Notes: a model not told the origin generated them from the sequence alone. DNA of 39,480 nt from Prochlorococcus sp. AG-355-J04 (GCA_003280885.1 QCDN01000007.1:1-39480); one strand, 5' to 3'. Positions 8,453-17,722 are shown, counted from the stretch's first letter. Numbers and translations: made by a program.

Positions 8453-9820
8453 CTAAAGAAGACCCACAGGATCAGCTGCAACATCATCTGAAATTTTATT
8501 ACCATCATTTGGTGGCTTATCTTTTAAAACAATTCTCAAGAGAACAGGTGCAAGAAATGTAGTTCCAATAACCATTAATAAAATAGCTGCTTCAAGAGAA
8601 GGAGTTAACAATTTGGCACTTGTTCCTAGACCAAGAAAAATTAAACCAACCTCTCCTCTAGGCATCATACCCAAACCTACAACTAATCTATTCGTAGGTT
8701 TATCACTTGAAAATACCCATCCTGCTGCAATTTTTCCAATAATTGCAACAACTAATAAAAATCCTGCAACAACAAGAGCTGATCTACTTGTTGGATCAAG
8801 TGGATTGATAACTGATAGATCCATACCAGCTCCCACTAATACAAAGAAAATAGTTGCGAATAGCGATACTAAAGGTAAAACTGATTGTTGGATTGCATGA
8901 TTATTTTTAGAACTACTAAGAATTAATCCAGCTGCAAAAGCACCTAAAGCTGCTTCTAATCCAATAGCTGTCGCAACAAAACAACACAATACAAGTATCA
9001 CAAAAGAGGCCACTACTACAGCTCCAGGAGCTTTTAATCGATCTAAAAGCCAATCAAAACCTGGGGCTGCTGTTCGACTTAATGCGATAGCCGCAATAAC
9101 AAATACTACTGCTGCTGCAACTAATTTAACGATAGGAGCAATTTCTAAAGAACCTCCTGCAGCAAGAGCTACAACAACAGCGAGAATAACAATCCCCAAA
9201 ATATCGTCTAGAACGGCTGCTCCAATAACAATCTGTCCTTCTCTAGTTTTCAAATATCCTAATTCACCGAATACACTTGCAGTAATTCCTATACTTGTTG
9301 CTGTCATAGATGCTCCAGCAAAAACTGCTGGAATAAGATCTACTTGGAAAATAAACATTAATCCGAGAGTTCCAAAAGCAAACGGTAAAATCACTCCAGC
9401 CATAGCAACAGTAAAAGCCTGCGCACCTACGGCTACTAATTCCTCTAACTCACTTTCTAATCCTGTTAAGAATAAAAGTGCATATAACCCAAGTGTTGCT
9501 ACTGCTTGGAGGGATGGAAAACTTTCGAAGTAAACATCAGGTACTGCTTCAGGTGGAATTGAGGCTAATGAACTAATCACATTTATAAGACCTTGATTTA
9601 GCTCAGTTCCAGCTGATGGCGGTATTAACAAATGGAATCCTGATGCTCCTATTACAACTCCTGCAAGAAGCTCACCTACAATAGTTGGTAAACTAAGTCT
9701 TACTAATACTTCTGCTAATGCTCTTGCGGCTAAAAATATTAATAGAAATCTTATAACTCCTATCAGTGTTTCAGCAACTTCTAAATCATGTGCACTTAAT
9801 TCAGCAAGTAAAGGATACAT
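8453..9820 (-). CDS. napA: Na+/H+ antiporter, CPA2 (NapA) family
   Basis: 455 aa integral membrane protein with about twelve hydrophobic segments. The diagnostic pair of aspartates lies in VLDDILGI (Asp205-Asp206), as in electrogenic NapA-type antiporters. SLPTIVGELLAGVVIGASGF near the N-terminus and MMPRGEVGLIFLGLG near the C-terminus are typical of the family. It would exchange Na+ (or K+) for H+ across the cytoplasmic or thylakoid membrane. No C-terminal KTN/TrkA domain is present. The start codon is 11 bases downstream of a terminator-like hairpin with a run of eight T. It is divergent from glgP. Confidence 0.92.
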   Translation of the reverse strand: MYPLLAELSAHDLEVAETLIGVIRFLLIFLAARALAEVLVRLSLPTIVGELLAGVVIGASGFHLLIPPSAGTELNQGLINVISSLASIPPEAVPDVYFESFPSLQAVATLGLYALLFLTGLESELEELVAVGAQAFTVAMAGVILPFAFGTLGLMFIFQVDLIPAVFAGASMTATSIGITASVFGELGYLKTREGQIVIGAAVLDDILGIVILAVVVALAAGGSLEIAPIVKLVAAAVVFVIAAIALSRTAAPGFDWLLDRLKAPGAVVVASFVILVLCCFVATAIGLEAALGAFAAGLILSSSKNNHAIQQSVLPLVSLFATIFFVLVGAGMDLSVINPLDPTSRSALVVAGFLLVVAIIGKIAAGWVFSSDKPTNRLVVGLGMMPRGEVGLIFLGLGTSAKLLTPSLEAAILLMVIGTTFLAPVLLRIVLKDKPPNDGNKISDDVAADPVGLL

Positions 9821-9829
9821 TTGATGTGC

Positions 9830-9866
9830 AAAAAAAATAAACTACCTAACTGGAAGATAGTTTATT
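9830..9866 (-). terminator. Terminator-like hairpin in the napA leader
   Basis: Read on the minus strand, AATAAACTA (9866-9858) pairs perfectly with TAGTTTATT (9844-9836) around a 13-base centre that can add a CC/GG pair, and the stem runs straight into eight T. The run ends about 11 bases before the napA ATG. In the minus direction it has the layout of an intrinsic terminator or attenuator. In the plus direction it lacks a U-tract. The stem is AT-rich, so its strength is uncertain. Confidence 0.5.
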
Positions 9867-9973
9867 GAGGGCCCAATTTAAGAAATATGTAAAAAAAAAG
9901 CAAAAATACTCAACAAGTGTGGATCTGAAGTTACAACAAAGAAATTTTCTTAAAAATCGCTATTGTCTGTTAT

Positions 9974-12520
9974 ATGGCTAATCCAATGAATTCCAACGAA
10001 CCCTTTGATCTACGCTTGCCTACACCAGGCTGCTATCTAGATCCTGAGAAAGCTGGCATGGATTCAGATGCTGTTTTTCAAGGCATGACAGCCCATCTTT
10101 TCTATACTCTTGGAAAGTTAGCAACTTCTGCAAGTCCTCACGACTTGTATATGGCTTTGAGTTACGCTGTTAAAGATAGGCTAATGACAAGATACTTAGC
10201 TAGCCAAGAAGTCATAAGAAAAAAACCACAAAAAACTGTAGCTTACTTATCAGCAGAATTCTTAATAGGTCCTCAATTAAGTAATAATCTCCTCAATCTT
10301 GGCATAACTCAAGAAGCTGAAGATGCTTTAAAAAGATTTGGTATTGAATCTTTATCGACAATTCTTGAAGTGGAGGAAGAGCCTGGATTAGGTAATGGCG
10401 GTCTTGGCAGACTTGCAGCATGTTATATGGAATCGTTAGCATCTCTACAAGTACCAGCAGTTGGTTATGGTATCCGCTACGAATTTGGCATATTTAATCA
10501 ATTAATTAGAGATGGTTGGCAAGTTGAAGTTACTGACAAATGGCTAAAAGGTGGATGGCCTTGGGAGCTTCCACAACCTGATGAATCATGTTTTGTTGGT
10601 TTTGGAGGAAGAACTGAAAGTTATAGAGACGATAAAGGAAACTACAGATCAAGATGGATACCTTCTGAACATGCAATAGGTGTTCCTCATGATGTTCCAG
10701 TCTTAGGCTATAGAGTAAATACATGTGACAGATTAAGGTTATGGAGAGCTGATGCAACAGAAAGTTTCGATTTTTATGCTTTCAATATTGGTGATTATTA
10801 TGGAGCAGTAGAAGAAAAAGTAGCATCTGAAACTCTTTCAAAAGTTCTATATCCAAATGATGGAACTGACGAAGGCAGAAGACTAAGACTCAAACAACAA
10901 CACTTTTTTGTAAGTTGCTCTCTTCAGGATATGTTGAGAAGTCTGGAAAAAAGATCAATACCAATAACTGAATTCCCTAAGCATTGGACAGTCCAATTAA
11001 ATGATACCCATCCTGCAATTGCAGTTGCAGAATTAATGAGACTTCTTATTGACCAATATCAAATAGGTTGGGATGAAGCTTGGAATATAACAACCTCCTC
11101 AGTAGCTTATACCAACCACACATTATTACCAGAAGCCTTAGAAAAATGGGATTTGGGTTTATTTAATGATCTTCTTCCCCGTCATCTTGAAATTATTTAT
11201 GAGATTAATTGGAGATTTCTTCAACAATTAAGACTACGTTATCCAGGTGATGACAAAATTCTTCAAAAACTATCAATAATTGATGAAGAAGGATCTAAAT
11301 CAGTTCGGATGGCTCATTTAGCTACCATTGGAGCACATCATATAAATGGTGTAGCAGCGCTTCACTCAGATTTAATAAAAAGACAACTTCTTCCTGAATT
11401 CGCAGCACTCTGGCCTGAAAAATTTACAAATGTAACTAATGGGGTTACCCCAAGAAGATGGGTTGCCCTATCTAATCCATCATTATCTAACCTTCTAGAA
11501 GAAGAAGTTGGTCCTAATTGGATAACAAATATGGAACTTCTTAAGAACTTAGAAGAGAAAAAAGATGACAACAATTTTTTACACAAATTTGAGGAAACTA
11601 AATTAAATGGCAAAAGAAAATTAGCTAGTTTCATCCATTCAAAAACTGGAATACTTGTAGATCCATCAAGTTTATTTGATGTACAAGTAAAAAGAATTCA
11701 TCAATATAAAAGGCAACATTTAAACGCCCTACAAATTATTGCTCAATATCTAAGAATCAAAAATGGTACAAACAAGTATGAGGTCCCAAGAACAATAATA
11801 TTTGGAGGTAAAGCTGCACCCGGCTACTTTATGGCTAAACTAATGATTCGATTCATTAATGGTATTGCTGATGTAGTTAATTCTGATCCAGATATGGATG
11901 GTTTATTAAGAGTTGTTTTTTTGCCAGACTATAACGTTAAACTTGGAGAAATAGTGTATCCCGCAACGGATCTTTCAGAACAAATTTCAACTGCTGGGAA
12001 AGAAGCATCTGGAACTGGAAATATGAAGTTTGCCATGAATGGAGCTTTAACAATTGGAACCTTAGATGGAGCTAATGTGGAATTAAGAGATCTCGTGAAA
12101 AAAGAAAATTTCTTTCTCTTTGGTAAAACTGAAAGCGAAATTATGGATTTAAAAAATAATAATTACACACCCAAAACTTTTATTAATCAATCTTCAGAAC
12201 TTCAAGAGGTAATACGTCTAATCGAAATTGGACACTTTAGCAATGGGGATAAAGAATTATTCAAACCTTTATTAAATAGCTTGACTGGACATGATCCATT
12301 TTTTGTTATGGCTGACTTTGAAGACTACTTAAAGAAACAGGATATAGTTAGTGAATGCTGGAACAATAAAAATTCTTGGAATAAAATGGCATTATTAAAT
12401 ACTGCTAGATCAGGATATTTTTCTTCAGATAGATCTATTCGAGAGTACTGTAAATCAATTTGGAAAGTTTATCCAATGCCAGTAGAAATTACTTGCGATG
12501 TCGAAGAGTTAACTAATTAA
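9974..12520 (+). CDS. glgP: Glycogen phosphorylase
   Basis: 848 aa, full length for the alpha-glucan phosphorylase family. It releases glucose-1-phosphate from glycogen with inorganic phosphate. Characteristic segments include VAYLSAEFLIGPQLSNNL, the EEEPGLGNGGLGRLAACY region, and the PLP pocket EASGTGNMKFAMNGALTIG, in which Lys685 is the Schiff-base lysine. The protein is cytosolic. In a light-dependent cyanobacterium it mobilises stored carbon at night. It is a single gene, divergent from napA across 153 bases. Its last 8 bases overlap the 3' end of the convergent unassigned gene. Confidence 0.97.
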   Translation: MANPMNSNEPFDLRLPTPGCYLDPEKAGMDSDAVFQGMTAHLFYTLGKLATSASPHDLYMALSYAVKDRLMTRYLASQEVIRKKPQKTVAYLSAEFLIGPQLSNNLLNLGITQEAEDALKRFGIESLSTILEVEEEPGLGNGGLGRLAACYMESLASLQVPAVGYGIRYEFGIFNQLIRDGWQVEVTDKWLKGGWPWELPQPDESCFVGFGGRTESYRDDKGNYRSRWIPSEHAIGVPHDVPVLGYRVNTCDRLRLWRADATESFDFYAFNIGDYYGAVEEKVASETLSKVLYPNDGTDEGRRLRLKQQHFFVSCSLQDMLRSLEKRSIPITEFPKHWTVQLNDTHPAIAVAELMRLLIDQYQIGWDEAWNITTSSVAYTNHTLLPEALEKWDLGLFNDLLPRHLEIIYEINWRFLQQLRLRYPGDDKILQKLSIIDEEGSKSVRMAHLATIGAHHINGVAALHSDLIKRQLLPEFAALWPEKFTNVTNGVTPRRWVALSNPSLSNLLEEEVGPNWITNMELLKNLEEKKDDNNFLHKFEETKLNGKRKLASFIHSKTGILVDPSSLFDVQVKRIHQYKRQHLNALQIIAQYLRIKNGTNKYEVPRTIIFGGKAAPGYFMAKLMIRFINGIADVVNSDPDMDGLLRVVFLPDYNVKLGEIVYPATDLSEQISTAGKEASGTGNMKFAMNGALTIGTLDGANVELRDLVKKENFFLFGKTESEIMDLKNNNYTPKTFINQSSELQEVIRLIEIGHFSNGDKELFKPLLNSLTGHDPFFVMADFEDYLKKQDIVSECWNNKNSWNKMALLNTARSGYFSSDRSIREYCKSIWKVYPMPVEITCDVEELTN

Positions 12521-12968
12521 TATTTTTCTTATCTGGTGAATCTGGGGATTGATGAAATAATCTATTCAAAATTAATCGATCCATATTTAATGGATCTGGG
12601 GCTAATTCATTTGCAATTTCTTTAAATTTTAATTCAATATTATTTGAGATTTTTGTATCAAATATTTTTTCCATCAATGCTTCAATTGAATATAAATAGG
12701 CATTAACACTTTCAATTTCGTCTAAAGCTTCGGCAATTTCTGTAACAGAAATATGTTTTTTTTCTTGACCGGTATCTTTATTTAATTCTCTTTCAGATAA
12801 TTCTCTCTGCAACTCATCAGTAACCTTTGTACAAAGAGTTCTGAAAGATTGAATAGATGCCCAATTCAATTCTTGTTGCTGCTTAAAAGTAGGAAATTGT
12901 CTTATGAGACGATCATGCTCTTTATAAAATCTCTGACAATCAGAGCATTGACATGGTTCTTCAGCCAA
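12513..12968 (-). CDS. Unassigned small protein with an N-terminal Cys cluster
   Basis: 151 aa, soluble. The N-terminus has CQCSDCQRFYKEHDRL (Cys6, Cys8, Cys11), a short cysteine cluster that could bind metal or be redox-active. The rest is strongly helical and acidic (LQRELSERELNKD, then VTEIAEALDEIESVNAYLYSIEALMEKIF). I do not recognise the family. Its stop overlaps the glgP stop region by 8 bases, tail to tail. It lies 31 bases downstream of another unassigned gene on the same strand. Confidence 0.75.
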   Translation of the reverse strand: MAEEPCQCSDCQRFYKEHDRLIRQFPTFKQQQELNWASIQSFRTLCTKVTDELQRELSERELNKDTGQEKKHISVTEIAEALDEIESVNAYLYSIEALMEKIFDTKISNNIELKFKEIANELAPDPLNMDRLILNRLFHQSPDSPDKKNIN

Positions 12969-12999
12969 AAGAAAATAAAATTCTTTTTATATCATCTCA

Positions 13000-13332
13000 C
13001 TATTTCGGCAAAATTGTAGGACCATCAAATAATTCGTCATTTTCATCAAGTGAATCTGGACTATCTGGCAAAGGTATCTCAATACTAGTAACCAAATTAA
13101 TTACATCTCTTAGTCTCATAGAGTCAGCGAACCATCCCATTGCTTGTTCAGCATCTCCTCTTTTTTCAGCATCATTTGCTTGATCTTCATGAGCTTCCGC
13201 CAATAAAGCAAGCCAACACAGGCATCTTGCTTGAACTATTGAAAGATCTAAATCATTAGGTTGGGATTTAGAAATGCGTTCATGCTCTTGTTGAATTAAG
13301 AGCTTTAAACGCATATCATGCAACTTAGCCAT
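13000..13332 (-). CDS. Unassigned small helical protein
   Basis: 110 aa with no membrane segment. The N-terminal two-thirds looks helical with Ala-rich repeats (ARCLCWLALLAEAHEDQANDA, EKRGDAEQAMGWFADSMRLRD) resembling a degenerate tetratricopeptide pair, followed by an acidic tail ending FDGPTILPK. I do not recognise it. It lies 78 bases downstream of the tRNA-Arg gene on the same strand. A TATAGT hexamer about 17 bases upstream of the ATG (13349-13354 on the plus strand) could be its own -10 box. Confidence 0.75.
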   Translation of the reverse strand: MAKLHDMRLKLLIQQEHERISKSQPNDLDLSIVQARCLCWLALLAEAHEDQANDAEKRGDAEQAMGWFADSMRLRDVINLVTSIEIPLPDSPDSLDENDELFDGPTILPK

Positions 13333-13410
13333 AAAAGATTTATTACTAACTATACGCTAGCTAGAGAGTAGCAAGTTTGCACACATACTACATATAGTTT
13401 TTTATATTTA

Positions 13411-13484
<74 letters not shown>

Positions 13485-13503
13485 AATAGATGATTTTTGG
13501 AGT

Positions 13504-13522
13504 ATTTAGCATTATGCTAAAT
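13504..13522. promoter_or_regulatory. Palindrome serving as probable divergent -10 region for tRNA-Arg and rnpB
   Basis: ATTTAGCAT, one central T, then ATGCTAAAT form a perfect 9-bp inverted repeat ending exactly one base before the mapped 5' end of rnpB. On the plus strand it contains TATGCT (13513-13518) at -10 spacing from rnpB. On the minus strand it contains CATAAT about 27-32 bases upstream of the tRNA 5' end. It may be a shared, overlapping promoter core or an operator. Confidence 0.5.
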
Positions 13523-13898
13523 GAAAGCAGGAGAGGCAGTCGCGAGAAAGTTTTATTTTGGAAACAAAATAAATCTTTCTTGAGGAAAGTCCGGGCTCCC
13601 ACATGGTCAGGCTTGCTGGGTAATGCCCAGTGCGGGTAACCGTGAGGATAGTGCCACAGAAACATACCGCCTAATACTTTATGTATGGCAAGGGTGCAAG
13701 GGTGCGGTAAGAGCGCACCAGCAACATTGAGAAGTGTTGGCTAGGTAAACCCCGGCTGGGAGCAAGGCTTAGTAGATTTATGGCCATTACACAATCTACT
13801 TTTAAGCGCCGCTTGAGACTGTGAAGTAATTCCAGCCCTAGATAGATGATTGCCCATCTTAATCAAGATGAACAGAACCCGGCTTATGACCTGCTTTC
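13523..13898 (+). ncRNA. rnpB: RNase P RNA (type A, catalytic RNA)
   Basis: 376 nt. The ends pair as helix P1 (GAAAGCAGG at 13523-13531 with CCTGCTTTC at 13890-13898). The universally conserved P4 strands are present: GAGGAAAGTCCGGGCT near the 5' end and ACAGAACCCGGCTTATG near the 3' end. The J-region sequence GTGCCACAGAAACATACCGCC and the TAGATGATTGCC stretch before the 3' end also match. This RNA cleaves 5' leaders from precursor tRNAs. The rnc gene begins 38 bases downstream, so an RNA-processing pair may share a transcript. Confidence 0.96.
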
Positions 13899-13935
13899 TA
13901 ATTATTGTGATTATTTAAATCAAACAAAAAATATA

Positions 13936-14673
13936 ATGAACGCAAAAAGAATTAATCAAATAACTACCTTTTTAAAATCTTTAAATATTAAATCAAAAAG
14001 ATTTTCTGAAATTATTAGCAAACCTAATATTTCAGTGATTCAAAATTTTAATCAAGCATTTATCCATTCCTCAGAGGATAAAATAATAAATTACGAAAAA
14101 CTAGAATTCTTCGGAGATGCAGTACTCAGATTAGCTGCTTCTAATTTTATTGAAAAAAAATATCCTCAAATGAGTGTAGGAGAAAGATCAGATCTAAGAG
14201 CACAAATTGTAAGTGATGAATGGTTAATTAAATTAGGGAAAAAAATTGATATAGAGGAATTAATAATCAAAGGACCTAAAGCTCTTGGTGATGAAAATTC
14301 AAAAAATACTATTATTGGTGAGGCTACAGAAGCTTTAATCGGTGCTCTTTACAAGTGCTTTAATTCAATTCAGGAAGTAAATTTTTGGTTAGATGGTATT
14401 TGGGAGGAAGATTCAGAAAAATTTTTAAAAGCTCCATATAAATTCAAATCTAAGACCGTATTGCAAGAGTGGTGTCAAAGTAAAGGTTTTGATTTGCCAG
14501 TCTATAAAATAATTGAAGTCTCAAAGAAAAATGGGGACCCTAAAAGATTTTCTTGCGATATATTTATCAAAGGATTAAAAGAATCAACTGCATTCGGCAA
14601 ATCCCATAAACAAGCGGAAACAAATGCAGCTAAGGTTTTGATAGAAAAGTTTATGACTATAGGTAAAATCTAA
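13936..14673 (+). CDS. rnc: Ribonuclease III
   Basis: 245 aa from the ATG at 13936. The frame is open further upstream to an ATG at 13846, but that region is the 3' end of rnpB, so the first 30 residues are rejected as RNA-gene sequence. The catalytic signature reads EKLEFFGDAVLRL (family consensus ERLEFLGDSVL), followed by the second acidic motif GEATEALIGALY. A C-terminal double-stranded-RNA-binding domain starts at SKTVLQEWCQ and ends with the FGKSHKQAETNAAKVLI helix. It cleaves double-stranded RNA in rRNA and mRNA maturation. It ends 3 bases from the convergent ndhS-like gene. Confidence 0.93.
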   Translation: MNAKRINQITTFLKSLNIKSKRFSEIISKPNISVIQNFNQAFIHSSEDKIINYEKLEFFGDAVLRLAASNFIEKKYPQMSVGERSDLRAQIVSDEWLIKLGKKIDIEELIIKGPKALGDENSKNTIIGEATEALIGALYKCFNSIQEVNFWLDGIWEEDSEKFLKAPYKFKSKTVLQEWCQSKGFDLPVYKIIEVSKKNGDPKRFSCDIFIKGLKESTAFGKSHKQAETNAAKVLIEKFMTIGKI

Positions 14674-14676
14674 TTT

Positions 14677-14862
14677 TTATACAATTTCTAAATTCTCTAG
14701 CTGAAATGTTATGAGTTTATCCCAATTACCACCTTCAAACAGAACAGCTGCTCTTTTTTTTGTAACTCTCTGTACAAAGCCTTTATATCCTCTGTATATA
14801 GAGTTAGTGTCTTTTACAACAACAAAAGAACCAGGGAGTATGGGTTTAGTAGATAATTCCAT
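14677..14862 (-). CDS. ndhS: NDH-1 subunit NdhS-like protein (small SH3-like domain)
   Basis: 61 aa. The sequence [20 protein letters not shown] followed by [16 protein letters not shown] matches the small SH3-like domain known as DUF3252 and as NdhS, the ferredoxin-docking subunit of the photosynthetic NAD(P)H dehydrogenase-like complex. The assignment is from recall of the [13 protein letters not shown] core. A direct search would settle it. The start is only 24 bases from the divergent rimM start. A TATATT hexamer in that gap may be its -10 box. Confidence 0.8.
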   Translation of the reverse strand: MELSTKPILPGSFVVVKDTNSIYRGYKGFVQRVTKKRAAVLFEGGNWDKLITFQLENLEIV

Positions 14863-14886
14863 AAAACACTCTTTCTAATACAATAT

Positions 14887-15426
14887 ATGATAAATAAAAA
14901 TGAATGGTTGACTGTTGGCTTGATAACATCATGTCATGGAATTAATGGACAGGTAAAGGTTAAATCTTTAAGTGATTTTGAAGAAAGATTTTTAAAGCCA
15001 GGAATGAGATGGTTGCAAAAAGAAAATGAACCTCCTTCAAAAATAGAACTTACATCTGGTTTCAAACAGCCTGGTAAGGAAACGTACATAATTAAGTTTC
15101 AAAGAATAAATACAAGAAATCAGGCAGAGCAACTTAAAAAATTTAAAATTCTTGTAAAAACAGAAACACTACCCAAATTAAAAGAGGAAGAATTCCACTT
15201 GTTAGAACTTTTAAATCTCGAGGTCAAGACTTTAAAAAATGATGAATTAACAACAATTGGAAAAGTTATCAATTTAGAAAATGAGAAAAATAATTTACTT
15301 GTTATTGAACTATTTAAAAATCAAAAAAAAGTTCTTATACCATTTGTTAAAGAAATAGTTCCACTAGTAAATATAAAAGATAATTTTCTAATCATCAATC
15401 CTCCAAATGGACTTTTAGAGCTATAA
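14887..15426 (+). CDS. rimM: Ribosome maturation factor RimM (16S rRNA processing)
   Basis: 179 aa. N-terminal RimM domain with [22 protein letters not shown] and the family FEERFLKPG stretch, then a PRC-barrel domain ([16 protein letters not shown], then [15 protein letters not shown]). RimM binds S19 and helps mature the 30S head. The ATG is kept because the conserved WLTVG begins only 6 residues later. A TACAAT hexamer at 14879-14884 sits 2 bases before it, so either transcription starts further upstream within ndhS or the mRNA is nearly leaderless. It is divergent from the ndhS-like gene. Confidence 0.94.
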   Translation: MINKNEWLTVGLITSCHGINGQVKVKSLSDFEERFLKPGMRWLQKENEPPSKIELTSGFKQPGKETYIIKFQRINTRNQAEQLKKFKILVKTETLPKLKEEEFHLLELLNLEVKTLKNDELTTIGKVINLENEKNNLLVIELFKNQKKVLIPFVKEIVPLVNIKDNFLIINPPNGLLEL

Positions 15427-15458
15427 ATTTAAAAAAATAAAAATTTGCAAAAAGCTCA

Positions 15459-17354
15459 TCATTCCACAGTTACACTTTTAGCTAGATTTCTTGGTTGATC
15501 CACATCAAGTCCCCTATGAGCTGCTATGTGGTAACTCAACAATTGCAAAGGCAATATGTTAACTAGAGGTGAAATCCATTCATTAGAAGAAGGAACTTTC
15601 ATTAAATAATCAAAGATTTCAGTTCCATTACATTCAGGAGCAATCCCAATCAAATATGAATCTCTAGCTTTTGCTTCTTGAGCATTACTAATAACTTTAT
15701 CAAAAACGTCGCCGGGAGAGGCAATTGAAATTACAGGTACTTTTTTATCTAATAAAGCTATTGGACCATGTTTCATTTCACCAGCAGGATATCCAGCTGC
15801 ATGGATATAACTAATTTCTTTAAGTTTTAACGCGCCTTCAAGAGCAATTGGATAATTTATTCCTCTTCCTAAAAAAATAACATCCTTAATATTAAAAAAG
15901 TCATGTGCTAGCTTTTCTGAAGATTTATTATGTTTCTCTAAGAGATCTTCCAGTAATGGCGGAAGTTTTATGAGTTCGTTGATTAATTTAGCTATTTCAT
16001 GAGGACTTTGATTGCCTTTAATTTGAGCAAATTTTATAGCTAATCCATAGAAAGAAAGTAATTGAGCAAAAAAAGTTTTTGTTGCTGCAACTCCAACTTC
16101 TATTCCTGCACAGATATCAATTATATTTGAGACCTGCCTTCCTATGGAACTCTCTTTTCTATTTGTTATTGCAATAAGATTGGGATGAAATTTTTTATCT
16201 TCAATTGAAGAACGTCTTTTAATTTCCATATCTATAGCCGCAATTGTATCAGCAGTTTCTCCAGATTGAGTGACCCCAATAGTTAATGTATTTGGCAATA
16301 GTGGTGGTGGTGAATATCGAAATTCGCTTGCATAAAATACATTTGTAGGGATACCTGAAAATTGTTCTAGTAAAAAGCTGCCCACCATTGCAGCATGTTT
16401 ACTTGTACCACAAGCAATAATTTCAATTCTTTCTATTGATTCAAAAAAATCTGTCTCAAATGGATAGTTGATTTGATATTGACCATTATCTAAATTCTTA
16501 ATTAAATAATTTTCCAACCAGTTTTTTGCAGTCTGTGGCTGATCATATATCTCTTTTAACATGTAGTGTTTGAAATTCATCTTATCCATTATTTGCTCTG
16601 AAACTTTTAAAGAGACTGGATTACGATATTGTCTCTCATTGTTTGAGTCATATATTTCAATTCCAAGTGGAGTCAACAAAGCTATTTCTTCATCCTCCAT
16701 AGGCAAAATAATATTCGTGAAGTTTACAATGGCTGGCGTATCACTAGCACAAATAAATTCTCCTTCACCCAAACCAATAATCAAGGGCGCTTGTCTTCTT
16801 GCAACTACCAAAGAGGTGGGAGCACCAGACCATAAAACTGCTAGAGCATAAGATCCTTCTAAATCAGATATTACATTTCTGACAGCTACTAATAATGTTG
16901 AACCATTATTTTCAAGATTAAGTTTACTTAATGTATTTAACTCTCTTTGTATTAGATGGGGAATTACCTCGGTATCTGTATCAGAATTAAAAATAATGCC
17001 TTCTTCCTCTAATTTATTTTTTAAATCTTGGAAATTTTCAATAATGCCATTTTGAACAACTGCAATGTTTCCTAAACTATCGGTATGAGGATGTGCATTT
17101 TTAACTTCAGGCTTTCCATGAGTTGCCCATCGAGTGTGACCTATTCCTACAGTTCCAGGAATATTTTGATCATTAAGATTACTTATTAAATTCTTGAGTT
17201 TTCCTTCTGCTTTATGACAAGAAATACCATTTGTTTCGGAATTTATTATTGCAATACCTGCAGAATCATAACCTCTGTATTCAAGTTTTTCTAAGCCATT
17301 AATTAATAATGGTAAAGCTTTTTTATATCCAGTTACAGCAACTATTCCACACAT
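15459..17354 (-). CDS. glmS: Glutamine-fructose-6-phosphate aminotransferase (isomerizing)
   Basis: 631 aa. It makes glucosamine-6-phosphate, the entry point to peptidoglycan and LPS amino sugars. The mature glutaminase domain begins MCGIVAVTGY with nucleophile Cys2. GYDSAGIA and GIGHTRWATHG are conserved. Two SIS sugar-isomerase domains follow, with IIACGTSKHAAMVGS and GVTQSGETADTIAA in the first and FLGRGINYPIALEGALKLKE in the second. The C-terminus DQPRNLAKSVTVE is typical. It is co-directional with psaC but separated by 80 bases. No glmS ribozyme is seen in the leader. Confidence 0.97.
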   Translation of the reverse strand: MCGIVAVTGYKKALPLLINGLEKLEYRGYDSAGIAIINSETNGISCHKAEGKLKNLISNLNDQNIPGTVGIGHTRWATHGKPEVKNAHPHTDSLGNIAVVQNGIIENFQDLKNKLEEEGIIFNSDTDTEVIPHLIQRELNTLSKLNLENNGSTLLVAVRNVISDLEGSYALAVLWSGAPTSLVVARRQAPLIIGLGEGEFICASDTPAIVNFTNIILPMEDEEIALLTPLGIEIYDSNNERQYRNPVSLKVSEQIMDKMNFKHYMLKEIYDQPQTAKNWLENYLIKNLDNGQYQINYPFETDFFESIERIEIIACGTSKHAAMVGSFLLEQFSGIPTNVFYASEFRYSPPPLLPNTLTIGVTQSGETADTIAAIDMEIKRRSSIEDKKFHPNLIAITNRKESSIGRQVSNIIDICAGIEVGVAATKTFFAQLLSFYGLAIKFAQIKGNQSPHEIAKLINELIKLPPLLEDLLEKHNKSSEKLAHDFFNIKDVIFLGRGINYPIALEGALKLKEISYIHAAGYPAGEMKHGPIALLDKKVPVISIASPGDVFDKVISNAQEAKARDSYLIGIAPECNGTEIFDYLMKVPSSNEWISPLVNILPLQLLSYHIAAHRGLDVDQPRNLAKSVTVE

Positions 17355-17434
17355 ACGAATTTTTTTTTCAATTATATTGAAATAAAATGCGTATTTACAA
17401 AAAAATGGACTGTCTTATAACTGCACTATAAAGA

Positions 17435-17722
<288 letters not shown>

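Noticed and set aside
8613-8900. 95-aa open frame antisense to the antiporter gene
   Set aside because: It is Pro/Thr/Ala-rich shadow of membrane codons, with no independent features.
10530-10757. 75-aa open frame antisense to glgP
   Set aside because: It is the reverse of a conserved enzyme region, with no family features.
13846-13935. Upstream start for RNase III
   Set aside because: These bases are the 3' part of rnpB including the conserved P4 and P1 strands.
17355-17434. glmS ribozyme in the glmS leader
   Set aside because: The region is short and AT-rich without the conserved ribozyme core.
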